Assembly: GCA_030220185.1 (NCBI GenBank)
Contig: JASPKZ010004955.1
Span: 620,001 to 684,000, forward strand
DNA: 64,000 bases
From: Diploptera punctata
Taxonomy: Eukaryota > Arthropoda > Insecta > Blattodea > Blaberidae
Direction: 5' to 3'
The translations under genes were made by a program, and so were the position numbers. A model generated the notes under the pieces. It saw nothing but the letters and a program-made list of their open reading frames with translations, ran no database searches and had not been told where the DNA came from. Each line of letters opens with the position of its first letter. The first letter of the stretch is position 1. Shown piece after piece: positions 54,181 to 64,000 of the stretch.

Positions 54181-54644
54181 CGCATTTAATACAGGACTTT
54201 TATAAGTCTTTATAATAAAAATGGACACTCGCCTATTGTGAACCATCTTACAGTTTTTCTTTTCTCCTTCTCTATCCCCTGTTGTAGATCTTTCTTTTCC
54301 ATTGTCTTCTTCACTTCTGCAATCTTGTGTGTTGAGATCTACCTCTTTGTCTCCTTGCCGATGGCGTTCCATTCTAAACTATTCTTTAGCATTTCCTCCA
54401 CTATTGTACATGTTCGGATTGTCTACATTTTACATATAATCAAGTAATGAATCGTCTTTATTAATTTCTTTCCTATTTTTTCATGTCTTAAGTGTCATGG
54501 TGAACGTTGTAAGTAATGGATTTCCAGTGTTAATTTTGATCTTAAATTCTGATTTGACTTCCATATTTCCACTTCATACGTTTCTCTAAAAACATGTTTG
54601 TCCAATAATATTGGTTCTCAGTTAACGTCATTGCCTCGAACCCA

Positions 54645-54790
54645 GAGGACTCGGGTTAGATTCCCTGTCGTGTTAAGTTTACTGAGTGAGGTTTTTCTGG
54701 GGTTTTCCTTACCTTTAAGACAGGTGTCGGGAAAATTTATGGCCAAACAATTTCTGAACATCATCTGACCATCATAATCATCATGTCATA
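54645..54790 (+). mobile_element. SINE-A, strongly diverged copy
   Basis: CTCGGGTTAGATTCCCTGTC (B-box region), GTGAGGTTTTTCTGGGGTTT, TTAAGACAGGTGTCGGGAAA and the CATCATAATCATCATG segment follow SINE-A order. The 3' half is not recognisable. Confidence 0.75.
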
Positions 54791-54794
54791 TTCG

Positions 54795-55555
54795 CATTGT
54801 TTCGTGTAAGGGACAATCCATATCAAATCGGACAGCAAAAAATCTTGCAATTTATTTTTTTAATTTTATGTATCCCTAAATATAGTGAATACATTTATAA
54901 ACGTATTAATACAGAAATTTAATTTTTATCATTTATAGGTTCGTAGTTATGATGATCTAAAATTATCGTAAATATGATAAACTAAAACGTTTACTAACTA
55001 ATATTTCTGAAACAATAAACAGCAAAAATTTGTTTCAAACATATTTATATAGGTGATATGTAGTTTAAGGGTGTTATTTTTATAATTAGGATATTTTTAT
55101 TTTCGGTGTCAATTTTCTGTTTTATGGCGGTTTACTGCAGTACATATCAAAAAATGAAAACTGAAAAAATACAGGATACTATTCACGTAATAAGGGTTAA
55201 TTTCCAGCAATTACCCTTTTGGAGAGTTGAATAGTTCAGACAATATAAATGTTTTTTATGCTATTTTCGTAAAAAAACTCGCGGGTCAAAGGCGCAGCAG
55301 ATTCATTTCACGACCAAGGTCGCGCGCGTACTTTATTGAAAGACCTTCATCAGTGACTTTTTCAACTGCCATTAAATCGAATAGATTATTTTATGTTCTG
55401 CTTAATGGAACAGTACCGTAAATTTATAAAAGTGGCGATATTGTAATTCTTACGCAGTAGATATTTATCAAATTTTATTGCTGAAGGGAGAAGTAAAGAG
55501 CTCTGTTACTTACGTTTACTGTGAATTATTAAACAAATTATTTATAACTAACTCA
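54795..55555. other. Unclassified; start resembles the 550-bp repeat
   Basis: GGGACAATCCATATCAAATC at 54811 resembles the CGGGACATTCCATACGAAAT end of the repeats at 13146 and 57852, but the rest does not align by eye. Confidence 0.4.
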
Positions 55556-55960
55556 CTCACTGGCTCTGTGGAACCTGTAGGTTCATTGCAGCGCGGACAT
55601 GAGCTCTCCATACATCCCATCCCGAGCTAACGTTTTCCAATTATCCCCTGTATAATCTACTTCCCTCAAATAATGTATAATGTTATTCTCCCACCTCATT
55701 CTTAGTCTTCCAACTGGGCGTTTTCCCTCCGGTTTTCCTACCAGAAATTTCCAAGCACCTCTTTCATCTTCCATACGTGCCACATTTCCTGCCCATCGCA
55801 GCCTACGAGACTTAACTGTTTTTATTATATCTGGCTTCCTATACAGATCATGTAGCTCACTATTATATAGTTTTCTCCATTCACCTGTCTGTTCACCTCT
55901 TTTTGATCCAAAAATTTTCCTTAAAACTTTATTCTCAAATACTCGTAATCTTCTGCCCTT
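55556..55960 (-). pseudogene. LINE-B 3' region, 5' truncated
   Basis: Minus strand from about 55950: RVFENKVLRKI-type start, GEQTGEWRKLYNSELHDLYR, MARMEDERGAWKFLVGKPEG (55720-55783) and KRPVGRLRMRWENNIIHYLR, ending near CATGAACC-like text at 55580. This is the C-terminal part of the reverse transcriptase ORF after the RT domain proper. One frame change near 55790. Close to the copy at 63206. Confidence 0.88.
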
Positions 55961-55964
55961 TTTT

Positions 55965-57135
55965 AAAACAAATTATTTATTTTGTTACAAATTTTTTATT
56001 AAAGTTTAAATGTAATATTACATAATAAAAACTCTTTCATCATTAATTGAATAAAGTGGTATAAATTTGTATTATGTTATAATTACTAATTTCAGTCTTA
56101 AAATAACTTTTTATTCAGTGTATTTTAGTGTACCCTGAAAACTTTGACGAAATAGTATTGTTTTAAGATATAACTTCCAAATAAAACCGAATGTTTTAAT
56201 ACTCGTACCACTTCCTATCAAACGATAATAATGCAATGTCAGCAAGTCTTCCCTTAAACATCTGTTTTATATCAACAATTCTCAAGTTCAGACAGTTGAT
56301 TTACATCAGTATGTTTAGTGCATCTCGTCATTTTAAGTGTCACAGTCAAATTTAAAATAATATCTTATTGTTTTTAACTCACAAGTTTGCAGATCTACAA
56401 AGACTGAATGGTGAGTTAGAAGTTAAATATAATTTTAATTATACATATATTAGTATACAATAGTTATTAACAATATTATGTGTTAATGTATAATTTTACA
56501 ATTTCTTAAATGTTTCTGGAATGAGAGAATAATCGTAGAGGTATACATTTTGTGTTATAAAAGAAGAATAATGGGAAGTTTAGACATTAAATTAAACACT
56601 ATAACAATAATTTAGCTTATAATAAAAGCTAATATTATCGTGCATTTTAATATCATCTTAGATATGTCATGAGTAGGGGATGCAAGATCAGTAAGTGATA
56701 CCAAGCCAATGAAATATATTTATATCTCTTAAATATTACTTGTAACAGCATGAAAATTGTTATAAATTATTATCGATAGCTTAACGTTACTTACAATATT
56801 CAACATCAGACATTGGTGTAGGGTACAAGTACAAAATATTACAACACATTACAAAACTACTCTCTAGAAAATATTATTAATAGGCCTACCAGCTTGAATT
56901 CGTAGGTGATTAGTAATTTAAATTGAACTATACATTAGCCAAAATCAGAACAAAATTAACCGCCTACTGAATATATCAATAAAGATTGTTATATTTAATG
57001 ACGTTTATTATGTAGCAATTTATTTCAAGCACGAGGTTCTCCTACGTACCATAAATTTACGACACGGGACTCACGGATTTCCTTCCTTCTGGAGAAAGCT
57101 ACATTCAGAATTGTTACGCCTTTAAAATGTCATTG
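55965..57135. other. AT-rich DNA, nothing recognised
   Basis: No gene or repeat was recognised in this 1.2 kb. Confidence 0.55.
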
Positions 57136-57138
57136 ATT

Positions 57139-57200
57139 CCTATCGAGTTTGAACCCGCGAACCTCGGAATCGGAGGCGTGCAGAGTAACCACTTGTCCAT
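57139..57200 (-). repeat. tRNA-like sequence
   Basis: Minus strand ATGGACAAGTGGTTACTCTG (A-box), CCTC/GAGG anticodon-type stem and CGCGGGTTCAAACTCGATAG (B-box). An (ATG)n run adjoins. Probably a SINE head or tRNA pseudogene. Confidence 0.6.
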
Positions 57201-57287
57201 GATGATGATGATGATGTAATAATTGTAACAATGATAATAAAAATAATGTAATGATGATAATAACAATAAAAATATTTGTAAGTGCGC

Positions 57288-57852
57288 AAAGGACTATTAC
57301 CAAGTAGGATCCGTCATTGTTTGTACAAGCGAGCGATCTCCACTCACGTGAAAGGTATTGCGGGCAGTCTACACATAGGAGATTTTAGGAAAAATAATTA
57401 TTTTTGGTAGTTTCCTTTCAAGACTCCACTTTAATACTAATTACAAAAAATTAACTGGTCTTAAGGTAATAATGTGGCATTTTTTGGTTTTATAAAATTT
57501 TTGGTGAGGAAGGCCAATTGCGTATTAATTGCATTTACGCCCTTCAGAAAAACGTAAATATTAACATACTAATTTTCAAGCGATAGAGCATAAAATCATC
57601 TATAATGTGAATATCTTTTCAAGTTGAGGGAATAGCCATACTTCGAGAAATGTATTTTATAAAAGAGACTATTTAAAACAGTACGATAATTTGACAGCTC
57701 TATTACTCTTTAATTACACCAAGCGAAGACTTGAAATTCTGTTCAGATATTCAGTATATCATAAAGTTTCACTGTAAAAAAAATTGTAAACTTTTAAAGA
57801 TGTGAGTTCAATTTTCACAATTTTTTTGCCGATTTCGTATGGAATGTCCCGT
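57288..57852 (-). repeat. Unclassified 550-bp interspersed repeat, copy 2
   Basis: Inverse of 13146-13698 along its whole length, ending at the right with the inverse of CGGGACATTCCATACGAAAT. Several small indels separate the copies. Confidence 0.85.
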
Positions 57853-57864
57853 AAGTGAATTATA

Positions 57865-58565
57865 CGTTTATATATTTCGTTTTAAATATTAATGTCTCGG
57901 AAATGTCTCTGGAATTCGGATGATCGCCCTTATGTAACTTAAAAAGTGTCTATGTAATCCAGAGTTAAAAATCCTCTCCTGAAATATGGTATCTCTGTAA
58001 GACGTAGTACCTAGAAAGGAAGATAAGAGTAGTATGATTTACATCCATCATCATCATAGAGCAAAATTAATTTATTGATTAAATCGTGTCTCACTATGCA
58101 TTTTCTGACGTCATCATTTGGACCTTGCGCGTTATATGCCAAATTTAAATGGGTGCTCTTCTTTTACCGAATTCCGAAGAAATGAAATTGTTTTCATGAA
58201 AAACATTTTTAAAAAATATTACAAATATTCACCTATCCTTCTTAGTAGTCACCAAAAATCACCATTTTTTTTTCAGAGCTAAACTCGGCATAATAGTAAT
58301 ATATTCATGAAAGTAAAGTAGAGTCGGTTAAACAGTAACATCGGACTATTAGTAGAAAAAAATAAATAAAAATCGCACTACCATACCAGCAGCAATTTTC
58401 TATCTTTCATAACGGAACTTGGTATATGCAATTATGATAAAACGAGAAAGGCTTTCTTCAAACATCCGATCATTAGAAGGTGAGATTTACCCGAAAGCCG
58501 TAATTTAAAAATCGCTCTAGCGGTTTGTTTTTTCGCAACGTAACTGTATGCATGCGATTTAATTA
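57865..58565. other. Intergenic with old repeat-like text
   Basis: 58380-58560 contains ATAAAACGAGAAAGGCTTTC and TTCGCAACGTAACTGTATGC, loosely similar to 6785-6930 and 40780-40870. No gene. Confidence 0.4.
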
Positions 58566-58567
58566 TA

Positions 58568-58836
58568 ATTAACTCACTGGCTCTATCGAACACGTAGGTT
58601 CATGCCTGCGCGGACATAAGCTCTCCATGCATCCCTATTCTGAGCTAATGTTTTTCAGTCATTCCCTGTATAATCTACTTCCATCAATTCATTGTTAATG
58701 TTATTCTCCCACCTGATTCTTGGTCTACCAACTAAGCGTTTTCCCTCTGGTTTTCCTACAAGAAGCTTCCATGCACCTCTTTCATTCCCCATTCGTGCCA
58801 CATGTCCTGCCCATTGCAGTCTACGAGACTGACTTT
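58568..58836 (-). mobile_element. LINE-B 3' end
   Basis: Minus strand, from the inverse of TCTCGTAGACTGCAATGGGC through GTAGGAAAACCAGAGGG to CATGAACCTACGTGTTCGAT. About 270 bp, 5' truncated. Confidence 0.9.
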
Positions 58837-59221
58837 ATTTCTTGAGCGATTTTGTGTTATTGAACTCGTGTATCATGAGTAAAGTGCGGGAAAATGTGGT
58901 TTGCAGGGTAAGTTGATATGTCACATGTACATCCGACATAATTAATATGCACAATAAGAGTATCAACTGTAGTCGTATGATGTAATATTACTATTTGTCT
59001 CCAGAATTTATAGAAGAAAGCTGTAATGAGGTTATCATACTCTTTTGCCGCTGTTTACGTGAGCCAAAGAAAAAAAACGAAAGTATAATTCATTGATACT
59101 CAGCTTAAGGAAAAACGTACATTTTCCCGCCTTTTAGTCATGAGTAAGGCCAATATTTATATGTTCAACAAAACTCATATATAAGTTATATAAAAAGCAT
59201 AAAATGTAGAAAATAAAAGTG

Positions 59222-59462
59222 ATCCTACTACTACTACAGGCCATACCAGGTCCTGGGGATAGTATGAGGTTCAGGCTCCCACATTTCTAGATAATTGTCA
59301 GGTAACGGCAAACAGAACATAGTCTGGTATATCTTCTCTTATCCTTAAAGACTGAGTTAACCCTAGATCCATAGTGCTGCCAGAGAGTTTAGGACAGTTA
59401 AAAAATCCTTGACCTTCAATTTGTAGCATATTGCCTTAATCAATTACGAAACCCGTGCCCCA
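59222..59462 (-). mobile_element. SINE-B, strongly diverged
   Basis: CAGGCTCCCACATTTCTAGA, GAGTTAACCCTAGATCCATA and TAGTGCTGCCAGA follow SINE-B (antisense) order; the tRNA-like head at the right is heavily mutated. Confidence 0.75.
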
Positions 59463-59532
59463 TACTCTATTCAAAAAGATGCAACATTGAATTTATTTCA
59501 CCAAATCATATGCAGAATATCTCAAACCTGTT

Positions 59533-60023
59533 GGGTCAAAATCATACAGATGGCAGAGGACAGGATATTTTGAAGTAGGGAACCAGTGGTCAGAATGCAT
59601 ATTTCAGACGCCATGAGATGTGTGAATAACGTTTTTATAAACTCCTTTCGTTTTCATAGCAAATAACTGCCAGCTGCGTTGACGTTTTGTGGTGATATTT
59701 TACAAAACAGTAACGTACACAATCGTCTTCTATGTTTTCATTGTATATGACACAAGACACCGATGTCTACCTGTCTTGTTGTACCGACTGCCACTTGGTA
59801 TCTTTGTAAGAATGCGGTAGGATGTTACGTGAGGTTGTCATGCATTTATTGGAACTGGTGGTCGCCTCTTTGAACATTTGCTCTGGGCAGAACGTTGTTC
59901 ATCTTGTTACTGTAAGGTATAAGTTATTTATAACCATCGAAAATCAAATGTATTTGCGACAATTTGTTTCCTATCTCAAAATACACAGTTTTCATTCCTC
60001 TACCATCTGTATGATTTTGACCC
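59533..60023 (+). mobile_element. 491-bp internally deleted DNA element
   Basis: The left end GGGTCAAAATCATACAGATG and the right end (the same text on the minus strand, from 60023) form terminal repeats that remain similar for about 60 bp. Inside, near 59845-59885, the plus strand reads GTGGRLFEHLL, a typical C-terminus of DDE_3-type transposases. Most of the transposase is missing. Flanking dinucleotides are TT and TA, so the duplication is not clean. Confidence 0.7.
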
Positions 60024-60319
60024 TAAATATTTTAGACATTCTGAATACTTGAATAAACAATGTAACAACTATTATTATAAATCCATTTTGCATAATTTAT
60101 TCTCTATTTTAATGACAACAATTTATATTAAAATAAATGCAGTATAATTAATATTTTAAAATTTTTCTTGATATGCAAAATGCAAGCAACAATGATTTTC
60201 AATGGTGACAGTGTGTCTGTAAGCTATGGTTATTTTTTGACAGCTGAAAATGACCGTTTATTAGCGCACATATTTATTGGAGAGCGGGCCTGGTATTGGT
60301 CCCCGAATATGGAAAAGTT

Positions 60320-60425
60320 TACTTTTCTCTTTTCTTCCTCACCTGTAAGACATATCGGACAACGTTAAGACCCAAATATTCTCTAGACATCATCTGGCCG
60401 TTGTACACATTATATCATATTCCGC
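60320..60425 (+). mobile_element. SINE-A fragment, diverged
   Basis: TTCCTCACCTGTAAGACATA, AACGTTAAGACCCAAA and CATCATCTGGCC match the middle of SINE-A in order. Confidence 0.6.
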
Positions 60426-60429
60426 CTTG

Positions 60430-61370
60430 TTTCAGAAAGCAGATTAAAATACACAGTACAAATGTAGAGTAATGGTGACACCTGAATATCCTAAGATGCT
60501 ATACAACTTTGATATTGAAGAAAATAAGTCATTGCACACATCTTAAATGTTTCGTTCTAAGTTGAGACCGTTCACATTTTCTTGCATAACAGCATATCAC
60601 CATGTTTTAAGAGTAGGACCTAGTGCTTGGGAAATGTGTGCTGCTCTGGATTATTTGATTTTGAGAGAATCAAAAAGTGGAGATCCTTAAAAACTAAAAA
60701 AAGTTTTTCAAAATGTATATTTTTATAAACATTTGCAGTAATCATTACGTTAAAGTTGCTCCATCATAAGGTCCCAAATTGATCAGTTGATGACATTGTA
60801 GAATGCAGGAAATGTCAAGTGACGAGAAGTGGTTACAACGTAGATCTATAAGTAAACAGAAGATAAAAATAAAACTACGTATTTATAGGAATTATTAATT
60901 TGTTATGTGATATAATTCCGATATCACATTATAGATGTATCTGTGTTAATACAAGAAATTAATTTATTCATGTATGTTTGCTTTGCAATATTAAAATGAA
61001 ATGACGGTGTCTATCACATTCAGAAGACATTACTTGAGTGACAGTGTTCAGCGTGCAGTAAAGGTTACGCGCGAGCTCTCTCTGCACTTTTGTCTAGATC
61101 AGGCACGTCAATTCCGTGCGGAGCGCGGTACTAACTCTGGAGCATGCATTCTACTTCCTACGTCTTCGACGGGACCTGTACGAAAGACTATCATTGTCAT
61201 GAACGCTTATAACAGGCGGAATCGAAATATAAAACAACGAACAAACAGGAGTTAAGCATTTATTAATGAATAGTATTAACTGGTTTACAGTATTAAATAA
61301 TACCTCAAAAGATTTTAATCTGCAATATTTATTAATTTTGAAAGTGACCAATGTCCTGTGTTAAAAATAA
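60430..61370. other. Intergenic, nothing recognised
   Basis: An 84-codon frame at 61001-61255 has no recognisable motif. Confidence 0.5.
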
Positions 61371-61374
61371 ACTG

Positions 61375-61952
61375 TTGGACTGTACATTACTGATTGGAAT
61401 GAACATTGGATAAGGGGTGCAAATGGTGCTTTGACTAAAGAGCTCTTCTTTCCTACAGTACACCATAGGCTAAATATAAAACACTTAATTCCAAATTTCA
61501 TTTTAACACAATTTATGACTGGCCATGGAAAGTTTGGAAGTTATTTTAGGAGATTTAATGTTAACCCATACAGTGATCATAATTGTAAATGTCAAGAATC
61601 GATACTATCTGTAAAACATGTTTTATTTGATTGTCCTGTATTCGAAAGACAACGATTCTGGTTAAACTTACTTTTAAATGATGATGAGTGATGAGGCCTC
61701 TGGCTGAAGGTGTGAAGTGATTTTTAAGAACCAAAATTATTATAAACATTTTATGAAATTAATAACACAAATTGATAATAAAATGTAATATTTTCTAAGA
61801 CACTCATAGACGATTTATATAATTCAAAACACTCATTCAAAACCATAAGATAATATTTCTATTTTACAATGTATAGTATACTATTGTTATAATAAGATGC
61901 AACCCTAACATGCCTTTGTGGCGAAATAGGGTTACAAAATATTTGGAGATTC

Positions 61953-61990
<38 letters not shown>

Positions 61991-61995
61991 TAACA
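61375..61995 (+). pseudogene. 3' end of an RNase H-type LINE (LINE-C) with (AAT)n tail
   Basis: The frame from about 61385 reads TDWNEHWIRGANGALTKELF, FFPTVHHRLNIKHLIPNF, then TQFMTGHGKFGSYFRRF, CKCQESILSVKHVLFDCPVF and ends LLLNDDE at 61691. TGHG..F..Y..RF followed by a Cys-rich C.C......H.LFDCP module is the C-terminal tail of R1/I-group and related LINE ORF2 proteins, downstream of the RNase H domain. A 3' UTR of about 260 bp precedes the (AAT)n tail at 61952-61987. The start is a 5' truncation, so the copy lacks its reverse transcriptase. A few substitutions, no stop inside the visible part. Confidence 0.82.
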
Positions 61996-62009
61996 ATATA
62001 ATAATAATT

Positions 62010-62349
62010 AATATTTTTTAATGTTCAGTATATCTTCTGTTAAAATTTCTTGTTGTTCTACCGATGTAAAACTTATCGTAATTTTGTACTTTAGTTTATA
62101 AACGTTTTTATTTTCGTATTTATTCGTTACTTCAATTTTGTTTGATACGATGTTGTTGAGTTTATTATTAGTTTTAAAGGCGATTTTAATGCCTTTGTCT
62201 AGTTTTTTCATCGAATTAGCTAATTTAACCGTTTGAAAATTGGGAGAGATATTCTGTGCCAAAAAAATACGAAGGCTTGATTCTCGCAAGGTTTTCTTGC
62301 TGAACGTAGCCATGCTCATCATTGCGTTTGACGAGTGAAATTGAACCAA
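62010..62349 (-). pseudogene. PLE-3: Penelope-like linker and start of GIY-YIG nuclease
   Basis: Minus strand: VKLANSMKKLDKGIKIAFKT and NNKLNNIVSNKIEVTNKYEN (about 62125-62245), the region before the nuclease, then NVYKLKYK (about 62090-62112). After a one-base frame change comes YDKFYIGRTTRNFNRRYTEH (about 62027-62085), the YIG core with Arg and Glu-His. The domain stops abruptly at about 62010 next to the (AAT)n tail of LINE-C. Homology to PLE-1 and PLE-2 is clear; the rest of the element is missing. Confidence 0.83.
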
Positions 62350-62417
62350 GTCACCAGGTAGCGTTACCTGTCCAGCAGGGAGCGCACCATCTCACGGAGC
62401 TCGTGTTTTACATCGCT

Positions 62418-62475
62418 GGTCTAGATAGTTGGGAGCCTTCACCTGCTACTACCCCAAGGCCTATATTGGGATATT
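62418..62475 (+). mobile_element. SINE-B 3' tail
   Basis: GTCTAGATAGTTGGGAGCCT, CTGCTACTACCCCAAGGCCT and TTGGGAT match the last 60 bp of SINE-B, with a deletion. Confidence 0.7.
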
Positions 62476-62479
62476 TTTT

Positions 62480-63205
62480 ATCTTGTATTGTAATATTGCG
62501 TGCATGTGTGTATTTGAAAAAAAAACTATTTAGCAAAGTCCAGTAAATCTTTTAATCTCGTAAATATGACCGTTTGAAGTCACTAAGATGAAAGTTTTTG
62601 ATACAGTAATTGTATTTATAACATTAGAGTATTTTAATATTATTAATACCTTTTATTGAAAATTAAAATTTTTGACGTTTTTTTTATAAATCACAGCAAT
62701 AAAAGATACGTATGAGTGCCAGCATATTTCTGCAATAACTGAAGCAAACTTGGTACAGCTATGGATTATAATCTGGAAAATATTCTGCAAAGAGTAAACG
62801 ACTCCTATTACCCTACGCTGATGCTGGTGAGATGGGGGGTGACATGTAAAAATAATATATAAAACGATCTTATATGTTCCGGCGTAACTCTAAAACGCCT
62901 AAACTAATTTCAATTAAACACGGTCCACATAGGCCTATAATGTGGAGAATACGATACTCCTAGCGTTCGTAAGACGGATTTAAACCATTCGCCTCAAAAG
63001 ACGAGGTAGACTCGCCGGCAGTTAAATCTCCTTCAACTCAGAAGAGGAGATACACTCGCTTAACTCTGCTGTTATATATTTTGCAATATCTTGTACATCC
63101 CTTGGCAGGGTAATCTTTTGTTAACATTTATGAGTAGTAGAGAAATGTGTTTTGATCTTCAACCTTATTATGATCTCAAGTACCGTTATCTTTTGTTTGT
63201 TTTGA
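62480..63205. other. Intergenic with diverged repeat text
   Basis: 62700-62935 (GCAAACTTGGTACAGCTATG, GGCGTAACTCTAAAACGCCT) resembles a degenerate dispersed repeat type I have seen in arthropods; not classified. No gene. Confidence 0.4.
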
Positions 63206-63560
63206 ATGTCTGAAAATATACAGACAGGTGAATGGAGAAGATTACATAACAATGAACTACATGGTCTTTATAGGAAGCCAGATATAATAAGAACAGTTAA
63301 GTATCGTAGACTGCGATGGGCAGGACATGTTGCACGTATGGGGAATGAAAGACGTGCATGGAAGCTTCTTGTAGGAAAGCCAGAGGGAAAACGCCCAGTT
63401 GGTAGACCAAGAATGAGGTGGGAGAACAACATTAACTATGATTTGAGGGAAGTAGATTATACAGGGAATGATTGGAAAGCATTAGCTCAGGATAGGGATG
63501 TATGGAGAGCTTATGTCCGCGCGGCCATGAATCTACGGGTTCGATAGTGCCAGTGAGTAA
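63206..63560 (+). pseudogene. LINE-B 3' end, best-preserved C-terminal frame
   Basis: A 113-codon frame without stops: TGEWRRLHNNELHGLYRK, RRLRWAGHVARMGNERRA, LLVGKPEGKRPVGRPRMRW and ENNINYDLREVDYTGNDW, ending DVWRAYVRAAMNLRVR at 63547. This is the C-terminal tail of the LINE-B endonuclease/reverse transcriptase. The element's 3' end GATAGTGCCAGTGAGTAAGT follows. The start ATG at 63206 lies in foreign sequence, so the frame is not a gene but a 5'-truncated retrocopy. It serves as reference for the other LINE-B fragments. Confidence 0.9.
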
Positions 63561-63564
63561 GTAA

Positions 63565-64000
63565 GTAATTTACGCTAACTTGAATCCTGTTGGTGGGGAA
63601 ATACACAAACCTGATTGGTGACAAGCAACGCCGGGTAATCAGAAGTAATTTTCGTGGAGTATATTATGCTTTGTCTCTCCGCTACAGATCCTAGATTAAG
63701 TCGTTCAATTTTTTGCCAATGTGTAAATTACATTTTTAATAGAAATATTGACAATCTTGGCAGACGACCTTCATGTTGTATTACGAATTGAACTTGCAGA
63801 CTCCTTGGCACAAAATTAAAACTCAAGTAGGAGAGCCAAGGAGTTTCACTTTTTAAATTGTATTGATTTTTTGTAGCTGTATAAAGCCTTCCTACACAAA
63901 CTTATATATATATATATATATATATATTTAATAAATACGTACATAATTAACTTTCTCAGAGACCTTTTGTGGTTTTATAACAGTTACCGTATATTTCTAT
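63565..64000. other. Intergenic, (TA)n at 63903-63929
   Basis: No gene or further element recognised. Confidence 0.55.

Noticed and set aside
59822..60052. 76-codon frame as a small gene
   Set aside because: It runs through the interior and right terminal repeat of the 491-bp mini-element in the wrong frame.

Overview
This is a gene-poor, AT-rich stretch of an animal nuclear genome, almost certainly an arthropod and most likely an insect. The signs are tRNA-headed SINEs, CGGBP1-like hAT, mariner/Tc1 and Penelope-like elements, several non-LTR retrotransposon lineages, long microsatellites and a megasatellite-like array. The repertoire reminds me of cockroach/termite genomes, but that is an impression from memory. 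I found no convincing host protein-coding exon: every stretch with recognisable protein homology belongs to a mobile element, and nearly all are broken.

Layout. 1-1015: end of a mariner-type element inserted into a tandem array of about 43-bp monomers (1018-5600) that carries two higher-order periods (about 572 and 249 bp). 5.6-10.25 kb: AT-rich DNA, an inverted repeat, a SINE split by a 300-bp (ATGT)n run, and a Penelope-like element (PLE-1) with an inverted copy of its end. 10.73-12.23 kb: a complete but dead DUF4817/DDE element with TA duplication. 13.1-13.7 kb: a repeat with a second copy at 57.3-57.85 kb. 13.95-19.47 kb: a second Penelope-like element (PLE-2) interrupted by two SINEs and by an unclassified 3.24-kb DNA element, itself carrying a SINE. 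21.4-23.7 kb: a complete hAT element with a perfect 8-bp duplication. 25.7-27.06 kb: a retrotransposon ORF1 without its ORF2.

28-41 kb: scattered SINE-A and SINE-B copies, tRNA-like elements, LINE-B 3' ends, palindromes and a PLE nuclease remnant. 41.36-45.91 kb: a 4.5-kb non-LTR retrotransposon inserted inside an older LINE-B fragment, with a 7-bp duplication and a 300-bp (TAC/TGC/ACC)n tail. 46.7-49.6 kb: an intron-containing tRNA-Tyr-like sequence, a 600-bp fold-back element and a decayed Tc1-like element. 50-64 kb: mostly old unclassified DNA with microsatellites, LINE-B ends, a 491-bp mini-element, the 3' end of an RNase H-type LINE and a fourth PLE fragment.

The elements record a history of nested insertion rather than a cooperating set of genes. 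The best candidate for something undescribed is the 3.24-kb element at 15748-18985. Its ends and TATA duplication are supported by comparison with the uninterrupted paralogous site in PLE-1. All homology statements come from reading translated motifs by eye; no search was run.
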